A stretch of DNA of 64,000 bases from Candidatus Scybalocola faecipullorum (GTDB lineage Bacteria; Bacillota; Clostridia; Lachnospirales; Lachnospiraceae): contig DVJY01000065.1 of NCBI GenBank assembly GCA_018716485.1, positions 1-64,000 of the forward strand, read 5' to 3'. Made by a program: the position numbers and the translations under genes. Below the pieces are notes generated by a model. The model was not told the origin of the DNA and did not search any database. It saw only the letters and a program-made list of their open reading frames with translations. Below, piece after piece: positions 1 to 7,688 of this stretch; the first letter of the stretch is position 1, and each line of letters opens with the position of its first letter.

Positions 1-288
1 TATGAGAATATAGTCTGTATCGAACTTCTTCGCCGTGGATATGATGTTTATGTCGGAAAACTGTATCAGAAAGAAATCGACTTTGTGGCACAGAGAGGAA
101 GCGAAAAAATATATATTCAGGTAAGTGATGACATTTCCGGACAGGAAACATTTGAGAGGGAGTGTTCAGCGCTGCTTCAAATACGAGATGCTTATCCTAA
201 GATGATTATCGCCCGGACCAGACATCCGAAATACAGCTATGAAGGAGTTAACATTTACGATATAGCTGACTGGCTGCTGCAGGAATAG
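1..288 (+). CDS. DUF4143-type ATPase, C-terminal fragment (5' end outside window)
   Basis: The frame is open from base 1 and ends at the TAG at 286-288, so this is the 3' end of a gene that starts outside the window. The visible 95 residues include [14 protein letters not shown] followed by KIYIQVSDD, then a short helix and a closing [11 protein letters not shown]. This matches the end of the AAA ATPase plus DUF4143 family, where the E-x-D-F/Q-V core is a PD-(D/E)xK-like nuclease-fold remnant. These proteins are widespread in gut anaerobes and their role is not established. The internal ATG at 85 is not a credible start because the upstream codons continue the domain. Confidence 0.75.
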   Translation, partial: YENIVCIELLRRGYDVYVGKLYQKEIDFVAQRGSEKIYIQVSDDISGQETFERECSALLQIRDAYPKMIIARTRHPKYSYEGVNIYDIADWLLQE

Positions 289-455
289 TTTGCTGTGGGC
301 TAATATGCGCTGCAGATACACAAAACACATTTGTGCTTTTCGTTAAGCCCGGTGCTTTCAAGGGCTGGCGGGGACGGGCAGGACGGTATGCGGTTTCGGT
401 CGGGTGTTGACGCGGCGGATGTGCAGACATGGGTGAACGGACGGGGCTGTAATGA

Positions 456-514
456 TTGACAAAAAAATAATTTCAAGTATACCAACGATAAGTAAATAAA
501 TAATTTACTTATCG
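456..514 (+). promoter_or_regulatory. Promoter and perfect palindromic operator of the permease gene
   Basis: A -35 TTGACA (456-461) and -10 TATACC (478-483) are separated by 16 bases. Directly downstream is a perfect inverted repeat with arms CGATAAGTAAAT (486-497) and ATTTACTTATCG (503-514) around a 5-base spacer. The dyad covers the expected transcription start, which is where a repressor would block initiation. The regulator is not identified. The preceding stretch 289-455 has no credible gene; about 345-450 is distinctly GC-richer than its flanks. Confidence 0.6.
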
Positions 515-528
515 AAAGGAAAGCGATT

Positions 529-1500
529 ATGTTATATCAATATTTGAAAGAAAATTATATTCCAGGAGAACCTATTTTTACCGGAGATATTGATATCCCA
601 GGGATGACAGAAGAAAATCTTAGATATGTCAGCTATTATTTTATGGTGCAGCTGAGACAGATTTTCTTTTACTGGGTTCTTGGCATGGTCATCGGATCTT
701 TCATTTCCGTTTTTGCAAAAGATGCTATTCACGGTCTGTTCGGAGGACTGAAAGATAAAAAAATGGGCTTGTGGGGCGTTGCGGCTGCAAGCCTTTTGGG
801 CATCGCATCGCCTCTTTGCATGTACGGAACGATTCCGATTGCGGCATCTTTTTCGCGGCAGGGCATGAGAGATGACTGGCTGGCCGCGTTTATGATGAGC
901 AGTATTTTGCTCAATCCCCAGCTTCTGCTTTATAGTACCGCTTTGGGCCGCACCGCTTTTTTGGTCCGGCTGATTTCATGTATTGTATGCGGTATTGCGG
1001 CGGGACTGATGGTACACTTTTTCTTCCGGGGAAAAACATTTTTTCATTTTGACGGGTTTGAGCCGGGCGAAGGCCATGATACAGATCCCAATCTCTTTTT
1101 GAGATTTTTAAAAAATCTCGGCAGAAATGTGAAAGCAACCGGTCTGTATTTTCTGGCAGGCGTGCTCCTTTCCGCCTTGTTTCAGAGATATGTGCCGGCG
1201 GATGCTTTTGCCGGACTGTTCGGCGAAGGCAATGAAGGCTTTGGACTGCTGCTGGCGGCAACCATCGGCGTGCCGTTATATGCCTGCGGCGGAGGGACGA
1301 TCCCGTTGCTTTTGCAGTGGCTTTCTTCGGGAATGAGTATGGGCGCGGCAGCCTCGTTTATGATCACCGGGCCGGCGACAAAAATCACCAATTTGGGCGC
1401 ATTGAAAATTGTTCTGGGACTGCGGCATTTTCTATTATATATCGGCTTTGTGATGGTATTTTCGCTGCTGACCGGCGCTGTTGTTAATTTAATCATATAG
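529..1500 (+). CDS. DUF318/ArsP-type permease
   Basis: The 323-residue protein has about eight hydrophobic segments and resembles the permease family that includes ArsP and YraQ (DUF318). Paired motifs typical of that fold are visible: GIASPLCMYGTIPIAASFSRQG near residue 90 and GVPLYACGGGTIPLLLQWL near residue 245, each a Cys/Gly-rich loop between helices. ArsP members export organoarsenicals; most relatives are uncharacterised, so the substrate is left open. The start at 529 follows an AAAGGAAAG ribosome site and lies just after a strong palindromic operator, suggesting inducible expression. No arsenic gene lies next to it. Confidence 0.75.
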   Translation: MLYQYLKENYIPGEPIFTGDIDIPGMTEENLRYVSYYFMVQLRQIFFYWVLGMVIGSFISVFAKDAIHGLFGGLKDKKMGLWGVAAASLLGIASPLCMYGTIPIAASFSRQGMRDDWLAAFMMSSILLNPQLLLYSTALGRTAFLVRLISCIVCGIAAGLMVHFFFRGKTFFHFDGFEPGEGHDTDPNLFLRFLKNLGRNVKATGLYFLAGVLLSALFQRYVPADAFAGLFGEGNEGFGLLLAATIGVPLYACGGGTIPLLLQWLSSGMSMGAAASFMITGPATKITNLGALKIVLGLRHFLLYIGFVMVFSLLTGAVVNLII

Positions 1501-1514
1501 ACCGTCAGCAGTCA

Positions 1515-1564
1515 TTGACAGTAAGTATTATTTGTATTACTATATATAATACAAATAATACTTA
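1515..1564 (+). promoter_or_regulatory. Promoter overlapped by an 18-bp-arm palindrome (probable GntR operator)
   Basis: A -35 TTGACA (1515-1520) is followed after 17 bases by TACTAT (1538-1543). A long inverted repeat covers the spacer, -10 and start site: the left arm at 1522-1539 contains TTTGTATTA, and the right arm at 1547-1564 contains TAATACAAA, with a 7-base loop. YtrA-type GntR repressors bind AT-rich dyads and regulate their own operons, and the next gene is such a regulator, so autoregulation is the likely reading. Because six T residues follow at 1565-1570, the same hairpin could also end permease transcription. Confidence 0.6.
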
Positions 1565-1570
1565 TTTTTT

Positions 1571-1797
1571 ACTGTGAAAGTCCGTCTCAAAGCATAGATA
1601 AGCGGTCTGCCTGCAGCCCGGGGTGCCTATGCTTTAGAGACGCTAACCCGTATGAGCACGAAGACTGCCAAAGGCAGGCTGAAAAGTGCGAATACGGGTA
1701 GGATTGCGGGAGCGCCAGGGGCGCGGAGCAATCCGCGGCTTTTATTTATCGTGCAAACCCGTATTGACGCAGCAGGTGCGTCAGGAAAGAGGAAAAG
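1571..1797 (+). ncRNA. Structured 5' leader of the GntR operon, class unknown
   Basis: About 230 bases without a gene fold into four good helices. P1 is GTCTCAAAGCATAG (1584-1597) with CTATGCTTT-A-GAGAC (1627-1641). P2 is ACCCGTAT-GA-GCAC (1646-1659) with GTGC-GA-ATACGGGT (1686-1699), giving a tandem G-A mismatch, capped by CTGCC/GGCAG (1665-1677). P3 is GGATTGC (1701-1707) with GCAATCC (1728-1734), with GCGCC/GGCGC inside. P4 is GACGCA/TGCGTC (1766-1782) just before the ribosome site. ACCCGTATT recurs at 1757-1765 and could replace the 5' strand of P2. CTGCCT in the P1 loop (1607-1612) can also pair with AGGCAG (1672-1677). I could not match it to a riboswitch class I know. Confidence 0.55.
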
Positions 1798-2199
1798 ATG
1801 TTAATTACATTGGATACAAAAAGCAGCATACCGATTTATGTGCAGCTGAGAAATCAAATCGTCACAGGTATTGGACGGGGTGAGCTTAAAGCCGGCGAAA
1901 GTCTGCCGACGGTGCGCCAGCTGGCCGCTGATGCCGGCGTGAATACGATGACAGTTAATAAAACCTATCAGCTTTTAAAAGCAGAAGGGTTTATTGAAAT
2001 TGACCGAAGAAAGGGCGCGACCGTATGTCCTGTCGGTACAGCCGATGCCGATTATCGGGAAAAGCTGGAAAAGGAACTGGAACTTTTGTCTGCAGAGGCC
2101 AGCTTAAAAGGCATGGAAAAACAGGAATTTCTTCAGCTGTGCGAGAAGATATTCAGGCAGATGAATCCGGAAAATGCGGGAGGTGTTTCCTATGATTGA
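1798..2199 (+). CDS. GntR family regulator, YtrA subfamily
   Basis: A 133-residue protein with an N-terminal winged helix-turn-helix (IPIYVQLRNQIV, then LPTVRQLAADAGVNTMTVNK, residues about 10-70) and only a short helical tail. This is the layout of YtrA-type GntR repressors, which lack a large ligand domain. An AGGAAAGAGG ribosome site precedes the ATG at 1798. It overlaps the start of the next gene by 8 bases, so the two are translationally coupled. The palindrome at 1522-1564 is its probable own operator. The effector is unknown. Confidence 0.85.
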   Translation: MLITLDTKSSIPIYVQLRNQIVTGIGRGELKAGESLPTVRQLAADAGVNTMTVNKTYQLLKAEGFIEIDRRKGATVCPVGTADADYREKLEKELELLSAEASLKGMEKQEFLQLCEKIFRQMNPENAGGVSYD

Positions 2200-3619
2200 A
2201 GCGGTGACATTTTGCTTTTTTGCAGCGCTCAGTTTGCTTATGGTTGGGATTTGCGCCTATTGCTATTCGGGCAAGAGCGGCTATCAGGAAGGGATGATTT
2301 TGGGTATTCATGTACCAAAGGAAGCCGGGAAAGACGAGAAAGTCTTAAGTCTGACAGCGCATTATCGGAAATGTTTCCGCCGGTTTCAGTGGATCAATGC
2401 CGGGGCCGGTCTGGCAGCATCAGCCGTTGTTTTTCTCAGTATCGGTATTTCGGTGCTTTTTTGGACGCTTTGGTGCTTGGAATATATGATCGGATTAATG
2501 ATACTGAATATTCGGGGACAGAGACGTATGTATACTATTAAGATGGAGTACGGCTGGTTTATGTCAGAGAGGCATCCGGACAATGCGGTAGATACAGCTG
2601 TGAGTGCCAAAGCGTCCGCATTTCCGGTGCGGTGGCAGTGGCATTTGCCGGCCGTGTTTATAGGATTTGCCGTCTGGATCATACCGCAGCTGCGGGAACG
2701 ACTGACGGCTGACCGTGGTTTATGGATTTGGCCTGCTGTGGGCGCCCTGCTCCCGCTGCTTTTTCTTTGGATTCATTTTTGTCTGGCCGGGCAAAAAAAT
2801 GTTGTTTACAGCAAAGACAGCAGTATTAACGAAAGTATGAGCCGGCTGGAAAAAAGAACATGGTCTGAAGCAATATTGGCGGCAGACTATGCCAGCCTGA
2901 CAGCCAATATCTATATTTGCCTGCGGTTGATTTTTGGCGGGCAGACATACTTTTGGGACTATGTCATTTACTGTGCCATAGATATGGTCGGTGCAGCGGC
3001 TGTGATCGCCGGTATGATGTATATCATCAGACAGCGGAAGAACATATTAAAGGACGATACGCAGCCGATCATGCTGGACGATGATGATTATTGGAAAAAC
3101 GGATGGTACAGCAATCCAAACGATACACATCTGTGGGTTCAGAATCGGATATGCAGTACAAATTATACGATGAACATGGCGCATCCTGCCGCTAAATGGT
3201 GGGTTTCAATTGCGGGTATTTTATGTGCCGCAGCCATTGCTGGTGTCGTTATCATTTCAGGGATGCTGATTCAGATGGAACATGCGGCTACTCAAATGGA
3301 AGTTTCAGGACATTCAGTGACTCTGTCCCATGGGTTTTACCAGTGCAGTTTTCAAATAGAGGATATTCAGACAATTGGGCTGGAAAAATCATTGCCCGGC
3401 GAGCACTTTAAAAGGACAAACGGCGCAGCTACAGACCGGCAGCTTGCAGGCTATTTTGAAGGTGATGAGACGGGCGCAGCGATGATGTTTATTCATAGAG
3501 ACGTACCTTTGATCATTCAAATAGAACTTCCGGATCAGACTGTATTTTTTAATGGAAGTACCCGGGGATTGACCGAGGCGTGGTATGCAAAACTGACAGG
3601 AATGTACACAGATCATTAA
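2192..3619 (+). CDS. DUF1648/DUF5808-like membrane protein
   Basis: A 475-residue protein with several hydrophobic segments: at the N-terminus, two near residues 70-105, two near 145-190, two near 230-275, and one near 335-360. The last is followed by an extracytoplasmic-looking domain. The pattern, including GMILGIHVP after the first helix, resembles the DUF1648/DUF5808 family. Such proteins often sit beside small GntR regulators; their function is poorly known. The start at 2192 has GGGAGGTG upstream and overlaps the regulator stop; an in-frame ATG at 2174 has no ribosome site. It is probably the target of the GntR protein. Confidence 0.65.
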   Translation: MIEAVTFCFFAALSLLMVGICAYCYSGKSGYQEGMILGIHVPKEAGKDEKVLSLTAHYRKCFRRFQWINAGAGLAASAVVFLSIGISVLFWTLWCLEYMIGLMILNIRGQRRMYTIKMEYGWFMSERHPDNAVDTAVSAKASAFPVRWQWHLPAVFIGFAVWIIPQLRERLTADRGLWIWPAVGALLPLLFLWIHFCLAGQKNVVYSKDSSINESMSRLEKRTWSEAILAADYASLTANIYICLRLIFGGQTYFWDYVIYCAIDMVGAAAVIAGMMYIIRQRKNILKDDTQPIMLDDDDYWKNGWYSNPNDTHLWVQNRICSTNYTMNMAHPAAKWWVSIAGILCAAAIAGVVIISGMLIQMEHAATQMEVSGHSVTLSHGFYQCSFQIEDIQTIGLEKSLPGEHFKRTNGAATDRQLAGYFEGDETGAAMMFIHRDVPLIIQIELPDQTVFFNGSTRGLTEAWYAKLTGMYTDH

Positions 3620-3646
3620 TGACATGGGAATTTTTCAGACAATTTA

Positions 3647-3675
3647 TCGACGGAGGCGGATTTGTGTGATATGAT
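3647..3675 (+). promoter_or_regulatory. Promoter of the exonuclease gene
   Basis: TCGACG (3647-3652), a 17-base spacer and TATGAT (3670-3675). The upstream TTTATCGAC and the -10 are nearly the same as in the promoter at 4898-4926. Confidence 0.45.
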
Positions 3676-3719
3676 AGTATCAGAGCAGATGAACTAAAGA
3701 AGAAAAGCTGGTGAATCTT

Positions 3720-4889
3720 ATGGATAGAAAATGTCATCAAAAAAAACGGCAGACGGAATATTTATTTTTGGATATTGAGTGGAATCAGACGCCGGGGACG
3801 ACAGACGCAAAAAACAGAGCGCCTGTTCAGATAGGCATCGTTTCAGCGGATAAGAATCTTCAGGAAAGAAATACATTTTCTAAAACCATTCGGTTAAGTG
3901 ACCCGGCGCTGCTGAATAAAGAAACTGTGCGAGTGGCGCATATGAATAAAAGCCAGATTATGCAGGCGCAAACCGAAGATATTGTATTTGACAGGGTCAG
4001 ACAGACATTTCCGGCTTATAAATATGTGGTTGTGTGGACCGAAGAAACCTATGAATTGTTTAAGCGGGGTATGAAAACTTATGGTTTGACTATGCCAAAA
4101 CATCAGGCGGTAATTCTTCAGGATGTACTGATGTATGCAGCGTCCGGGAAAAAGAGGCAGATCGGATTTGAAAAGGCTCTGAAGCTTGCCAAAATTGCCT
4201 ATGCGCCGGGAAATCTTCATTATTCCAAACATGACGCAAAGTATCTCTATATGCTTTTTAAACAGTGCTATGAAGCCTATTTTCAAATGGCTGGAAAAGA
4301 GACGTGCGTTGCAAATACGATGTCGGGAAAACTGCACACGCAGCGCTGCCGGTATGCGAAAGCTGCAGATCAGGGTAATTTTTTGACCATGCCGAAAACA
4401 AAGCTGTTCCAAGGATATACTGTATGCAAACTTTGTTCGGGCGGCGGGGAATGGAACTATTTAGACTGGGATTCTAAAAAAATACCGGCAAAGCAGCCGA
4501 CAAAAGACGGCAAAAAAGTGAAAAAAAGCACTAAAGTAAATATGCGCAGCCTTCCGCTGACGGAGGATAATATACGGCGTATATGCAGTGAACTGGGGCT
4601 GTCCTGCAGCGTCGGACAGGATGTGATATTTATAAAAACAGTATTCAGCAGATGGGCAGTGTATATTCGGAATGGCAAAGTCCAAAAGCTGCACCATGAA
4701 AATTACAGGGCATATCGGTCAGAATATTTGAAAAAGCAGAAAAAATATGCTGAAGGATATCATGAACAGAAACTGCCGTCAGACAATTTTTATGATGTTG
4801 CTTTTTATATCAAATGCCACGATGAGTCTTTTATCAAAAAAATGGGACAAAAAAGCAGGATAGAGCAGCTGTTTGATATGATCCAGTGA
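3720..4889 (+). CDS. DEDDh-like 3'-5' exonuclease with Ada-like zinc knuckle
   Basis: The N-terminal half resembles DEDD exonucleases: LFLDIEWNQ (D18, E20) is motif I, and LHYSKHDAKYLY near residue 165 gives the HxxxxD of motif III. Motif II is odd: the expected W-G-x-x-D appears as WTEETYELF, so the third acid is not obvious and catalysis is uncertain. Around residues 206-238 is H-TQR-C-RYA followed by a VCKLC pair, like the Ada/His-Cys zinc-binding module that often accompanies nucleic-acid enzymes. The C-terminal 130 residues are basic and unassigned. Start: ATG 3720 has GGTGA eight bases upstream; a GTG at 3711 is possible. Confidence 0.6.
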   Translation: MDRKCHQKKRQTEYLFLDIEWNQTPGTTDAKNRAPVQIGIVSADKNLQERNTFSKTIRLSDPALLNKETVRVAHMNKSQIMQAQTEDIVFDRVRQTFPAYKYVVVWTEETYELFKRGMKTYGLTMPKHQAVILQDVLMYAASGKKRQIGFEKALKLAKIAYAPGNLHYSKHDAKYLYMLFKQCYEAYFQMAGKETCVANTMSGKLHTQRCRYAKAADQGNFLTMPKTKLFQGYTVCKLCSGGGEWNYLDWDSKKIPAKQPTKDGKKVKKSTKVNMRSLPLTEDNIRRICSELGLSCSVGQDVIFIKTVFSRWAVYIRNGKVQKLHHENYRAYRSEYLKKQKKYAEGYHEQKLPSDNFYDVAFYIKCHDESFIKKMGQKSRIEQLFDMIQ

Positions 4890-4897
4890 ATGCTTTA

Positions 4898-4926
4898 TCG
4901 ACTTATCCCCCTTTTTGTGCTATGAT
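4898..4926 (+). promoter_or_regulatory. Promoter of the GTPase-nuclease fusion gene
   Basis: TCGACT (4898-4903), 17 bases, TATGAT (4921-4926). AAAGGGG follows about ten bases before the ATG at 4965. It has the same architecture as the promoter 1.25 kb upstream. Confidence 0.5.
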
Positions 4927-4964
4927 AATGACGATATTATTTTAGCACAGAAAGGGGTATTTTC

Positions 4965-7688
4965 ATGGAAAATACGTCTGAAAATAAAGCAGCAAAGGGT
5001 TTGAATCATATTAATATCGGTATTCTGGCTCATGTGGATGCCGGAAAAACGACTTTGTCTGAAAGTATTTTATATTTGACAGGAAGTATCCGTAAATTGG
5101 GCAGAGTTGATCATCAGGATGCCTTTTTGGATACCTATGAGATGGAACGGGCAAGGGGAATTACGATTTTTTCTAAACAGGCTCAGTTTATATTAGGCGA
5201 TAAAGAAGCCACTCTTTTAGATACGCCGGGCCATGTGGATTTTTCCGCGGAAATGGAACGCACCCTTCAAGTGCTGGACTATGCAGTGCTTGTTATCAGC
5301 GGGGCGGACGGTGTTCAGGCGCATGTGGAGACGTTATGGCGGCTGCTGAAGCGCTACCATATACCCACATTTCTTTTTATCAATAAGATGGATCAGCAGG
5401 GCACAGACCGCAAGGCGCTGATGGAAGAACTGACCCGGCGGTTAGACGGCAGATGCATCGACTTTGATGAGCATCAGGATTTGGAAACTTTTTATGAAAA
5501 TATCGCAGTATGCGATGAGGCTGTCCTTGAGATGTATCTTGAAAACGGACAGATCAGCACAAAGATGATACAGACGATGATCGCAGAAAGAAAAGTTTTT
5601 CCGTGTTATTTCGGCTCGGCGCTGAAAATGGATGGTGTGGAAGCGTTTTTAAAAGGCTTGGATATGTACACGGCCTGTCCTGCTTGGCCGGATGACTTTG
5701 GCGCCCGTGTGTATAAAATTGCAAGGGATGATAAAGGCACACGTCTGACATATATGAAAATTACAGGCGGCTGTCTGAAAGTGAAGATGACACTGACAAA
5801 TCGTGATGGGGATATGCAGCCGTCTGAAGATGTTTGGGAAGAAAAGGCTGATCAGATCAGAATTTATTCAGGCGCCTCTTATAAAACAGTCAATGAAGCG
5901 CCGGCCGGCGCCATATGTGCGGTGACCGGTCTGACAAAAACTTATTCGGGGCAGGGCCTTGGCAAAGAGCAGGGCGGACAGCTTCCGGTTTTGGAGCCGG
6001 TGCTGACTTACCGTATTGCGCTTCCGGAGCAAGTCAACGTCCATGACATGTATACGAAACTGCGCCAGCTTGAAGAAGAAATACCGGAACTTCATATCGT
6101 ATGGCAGGAGAATGGCGGCGAGATCCATGCACAGGTGATGGGTGAAGTCCAGATTGAAATTCTGCAGAATATGATCAAAGAGCGTTTCGGTACGGATGTT
6201 CGTTTTGATTCCGGAAGCATCGTATATAAAGAAACCATTAAAAACAGCGTGGAAGGCGTCGGACATTTTGAACCGCTGCGCCACTATGCGGAAGTACATC
6301 TTTTGATGGAGCCGGGAGAACCGAATACCGGACTTGTCTTTGATACGGCGGTCAGTGAAGATATGCTGGATAAAAACTGGCAGCGGCTGATTTTGACCCA
6401 TTTGGAGGAAAAGAGGCATGTGGGCGTGCTGACCGGTTCGGAAATTACAGATATGAAAATCACTCTCGTAGCTGGCAGAGCACATCAAAAACATACTGAG
6501 GGCGGCGATTTCAGGCAGGCCACTTACCGGGCCGTGCGCCACGGTTTAAAGTGTGCCGAGAGTGTGCTTTTGGAGCCGGTTTATCAATTCCGTCTGGAGA
6601 TTCCGACGGAAAATGTGGGCAGAGCCATTGCCGATGTTCAGAAAATGAACGGAGAATTTTCGCCGCCGGAAAGCAAGGGCGAGTTTTCCGTACTGACAGG
6701 GACAGCGCCTGCCGCCCTGATGCGGGATTATCAAAGGGAAGTAACTGCCTATACTAAGGGCAGAGGCCGGATTGCCATTGGGTTTTACGGCTATGCGCCG
6801 TGCCGCAATGCGGAAGAAGTGATTGAACAGATTGGCTATGATTCCGAAAAAGATACAGAAAATCCGACCGGATCTGTATTTTGTGCCCATGGGGCGGGCT
6901 TTATTGTTCCGTGGTATGAAGTTAAAGACTATATGCATCTTGAAGGACTGAGTAAGGAAAAGCCGGAAGAAGAACAGCCGGTGCGTCCTTTCCCGAAACA
7001 TGTGGAAACATCAGGCTGGGCAGATGATAAAGAACTTGAAGAAATTTTTACAAGAACATACGGGCCGGTCAAGCGGGAATTTCACAAAAGCAATAGACCG
7101 GCAGTGCAAAGGACACAGGCGCCGGAAAGAAAGCCGAAAAAAGAAAATGATCCCAATGAAAAAGAATATTTGCTCGTGGATGGCTATAATATTATTTTTG
7201 CTTGGGAAGAATTGAAAGCGCTGGCGGCGGATAATATCGACAGCGCCAGAACGAAGCTGATGGATGTTTTATGCAATTATCAGGGATTTAAAAACAATAT
7301 TTTAATTCTTGTGTTTGATGCGTACAGGGTGGAAGGCCATCCGGGAGAAATCAGCCGGTATAAAAATATTTTTGTCGTTTACACGAAAGAAGCTGAGACA
7401 GCCGATATGTATATCGAGAAAACCGTACATGAGATCGGGAGAAAGCACAAAGTCACGGTGGCGACCTCCGATGCACTGGAACAAGTTATTATTTTGGGAC
7501 AGGGCGCCAAACGGATTTCTGCAAGGGGTCTTTTAGATGAAATTGAAGCGGCCGGCCGGCAGATGCACCGCGACTTCCTCGGACGGGAAAGCCGCGGCGG
7601 GCAGTATCTGCTTCAAAATCTTGACAGGGAAACCGCACAATTTATTGAAGATGTGCGTCTTGGTCAGAAGAAATTTGATAAACACTGA
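4965..7688 (+). CDS. TetM/EF-G-like ribosomal GTPase fused to a Rae1/YacP NYN nuclease
   Basis: 907 residues. The N-terminal two thirds is a translational GTPase of the ribosomal protection type: AHVDAGKT (22-29), DTPGH (from 86) and NKMD (from 140), then EF-G-like domains ending in GRIAIGFYGYAPC. After a Lys/Pro-rich linker (about 690-730) comes a complete NYN domain: LLVDGYNII (D739), LVFDAY, ETADMYIE and VATSD, the acidic set of YacP proteins. B. subtilis YacP (Rae1) cleaves mRNA in the ribosomal A site; TetM and EF-G bind the same site. The fusion therefore plausibly delivers a nuclease to the ribosome. Tetracycline resistance cannot be assumed. The 3' end overlaps the convergent esterase gene by 47 bases. 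Confidence 0.85.
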   Translation: MENTSENKAAKGLNHINIGILAHVDAGKTTLSESILYLTGSIRKLGRVDHQDAFLDTYEMERARGITIFSKQAQFILGDKEATLLDTPGHVDFSAEMERTLQVLDYAVLVISGADGVQAHVETLWRLLKRYHIPTFLFINKMDQQGTDRKALMEELTRRLDGRCIDFDEHQDLETFYENIAVCDEAVLEMYLENGQISTKMIQTMIAERKVFPCYFGSALKMDGVEAFLKGLDMYTACPAWPDDFGARVYKIARDDKGTRLTYMKITGGCLKVKMTLTNRDGDMQPSEDVWEEKADQIRIYSGASYKTVNEAPAGAICAVTGLTKTYSGQGLGKEQGGQLPVLEPVLTYRIALPEQVNVHDMYTKLRQLEEEIPELHIVWQENGGEIHAQVMGEVQIEILQNMIKERFGTDVRFDSGSIVYKETIKNSVEGVGHFEPLRHYAEVHLLMEPGEPNTGLVFDTAVSEDMLDKNWQRLILTHLEEKRHVGVLTGSEITDMKITLVAGRAHQKHTEGGDFRQATYRAVRHGLKCAESVLLEPVYQFRLEIPTENVGRAIADVQKMNGEFSPPESKGEFSVLTGTAPAALMRDYQREVTAYTKGRGRIAIGFYGYAPCRNAEEVIEQIGYDSEKDTENPTGSVFCAHGAGFIVPWYEVKDYMHLEGLSKEKPEEEQPVRPFPKHVETSGWADDKELEEIFTRTYGPVKREFHKSNRPAVQRTQAPERKPKKENDPNEKEYLLVDGYNIIFAWEELKALAADNIDSARTKLMDVLCNYQGFKNNILILVFDAYRVEGHPGEISRYKNIFVVYTKEAETADMYIEKTVHEIGRKHKVTVATSDALEQVIILGQGAKRISARGLLDEIEAAGRQMHRDFLGRESRGGQYLLQNLDRETAQFIEDVRLGQKKFDKH

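Noticed and set aside
345-450. GC-rich patch suggesting a foreign insert or minus-strand small genes
   Set aside because: It is only about 100 bases, has no terminal repeats, and the minus-strand frames lack ribosome sites and family resemblance.
1646-1765. CRISPR-like direct repeat (ACCCGTAT twice)
   Set aside because: Only two copies exist and they make sense as alternative strands of one RNA helix.
5868-6542. Minus-strand open frame of 224 codons
   Set aside because: It is antisense to the GTPase domain and shows no family features.
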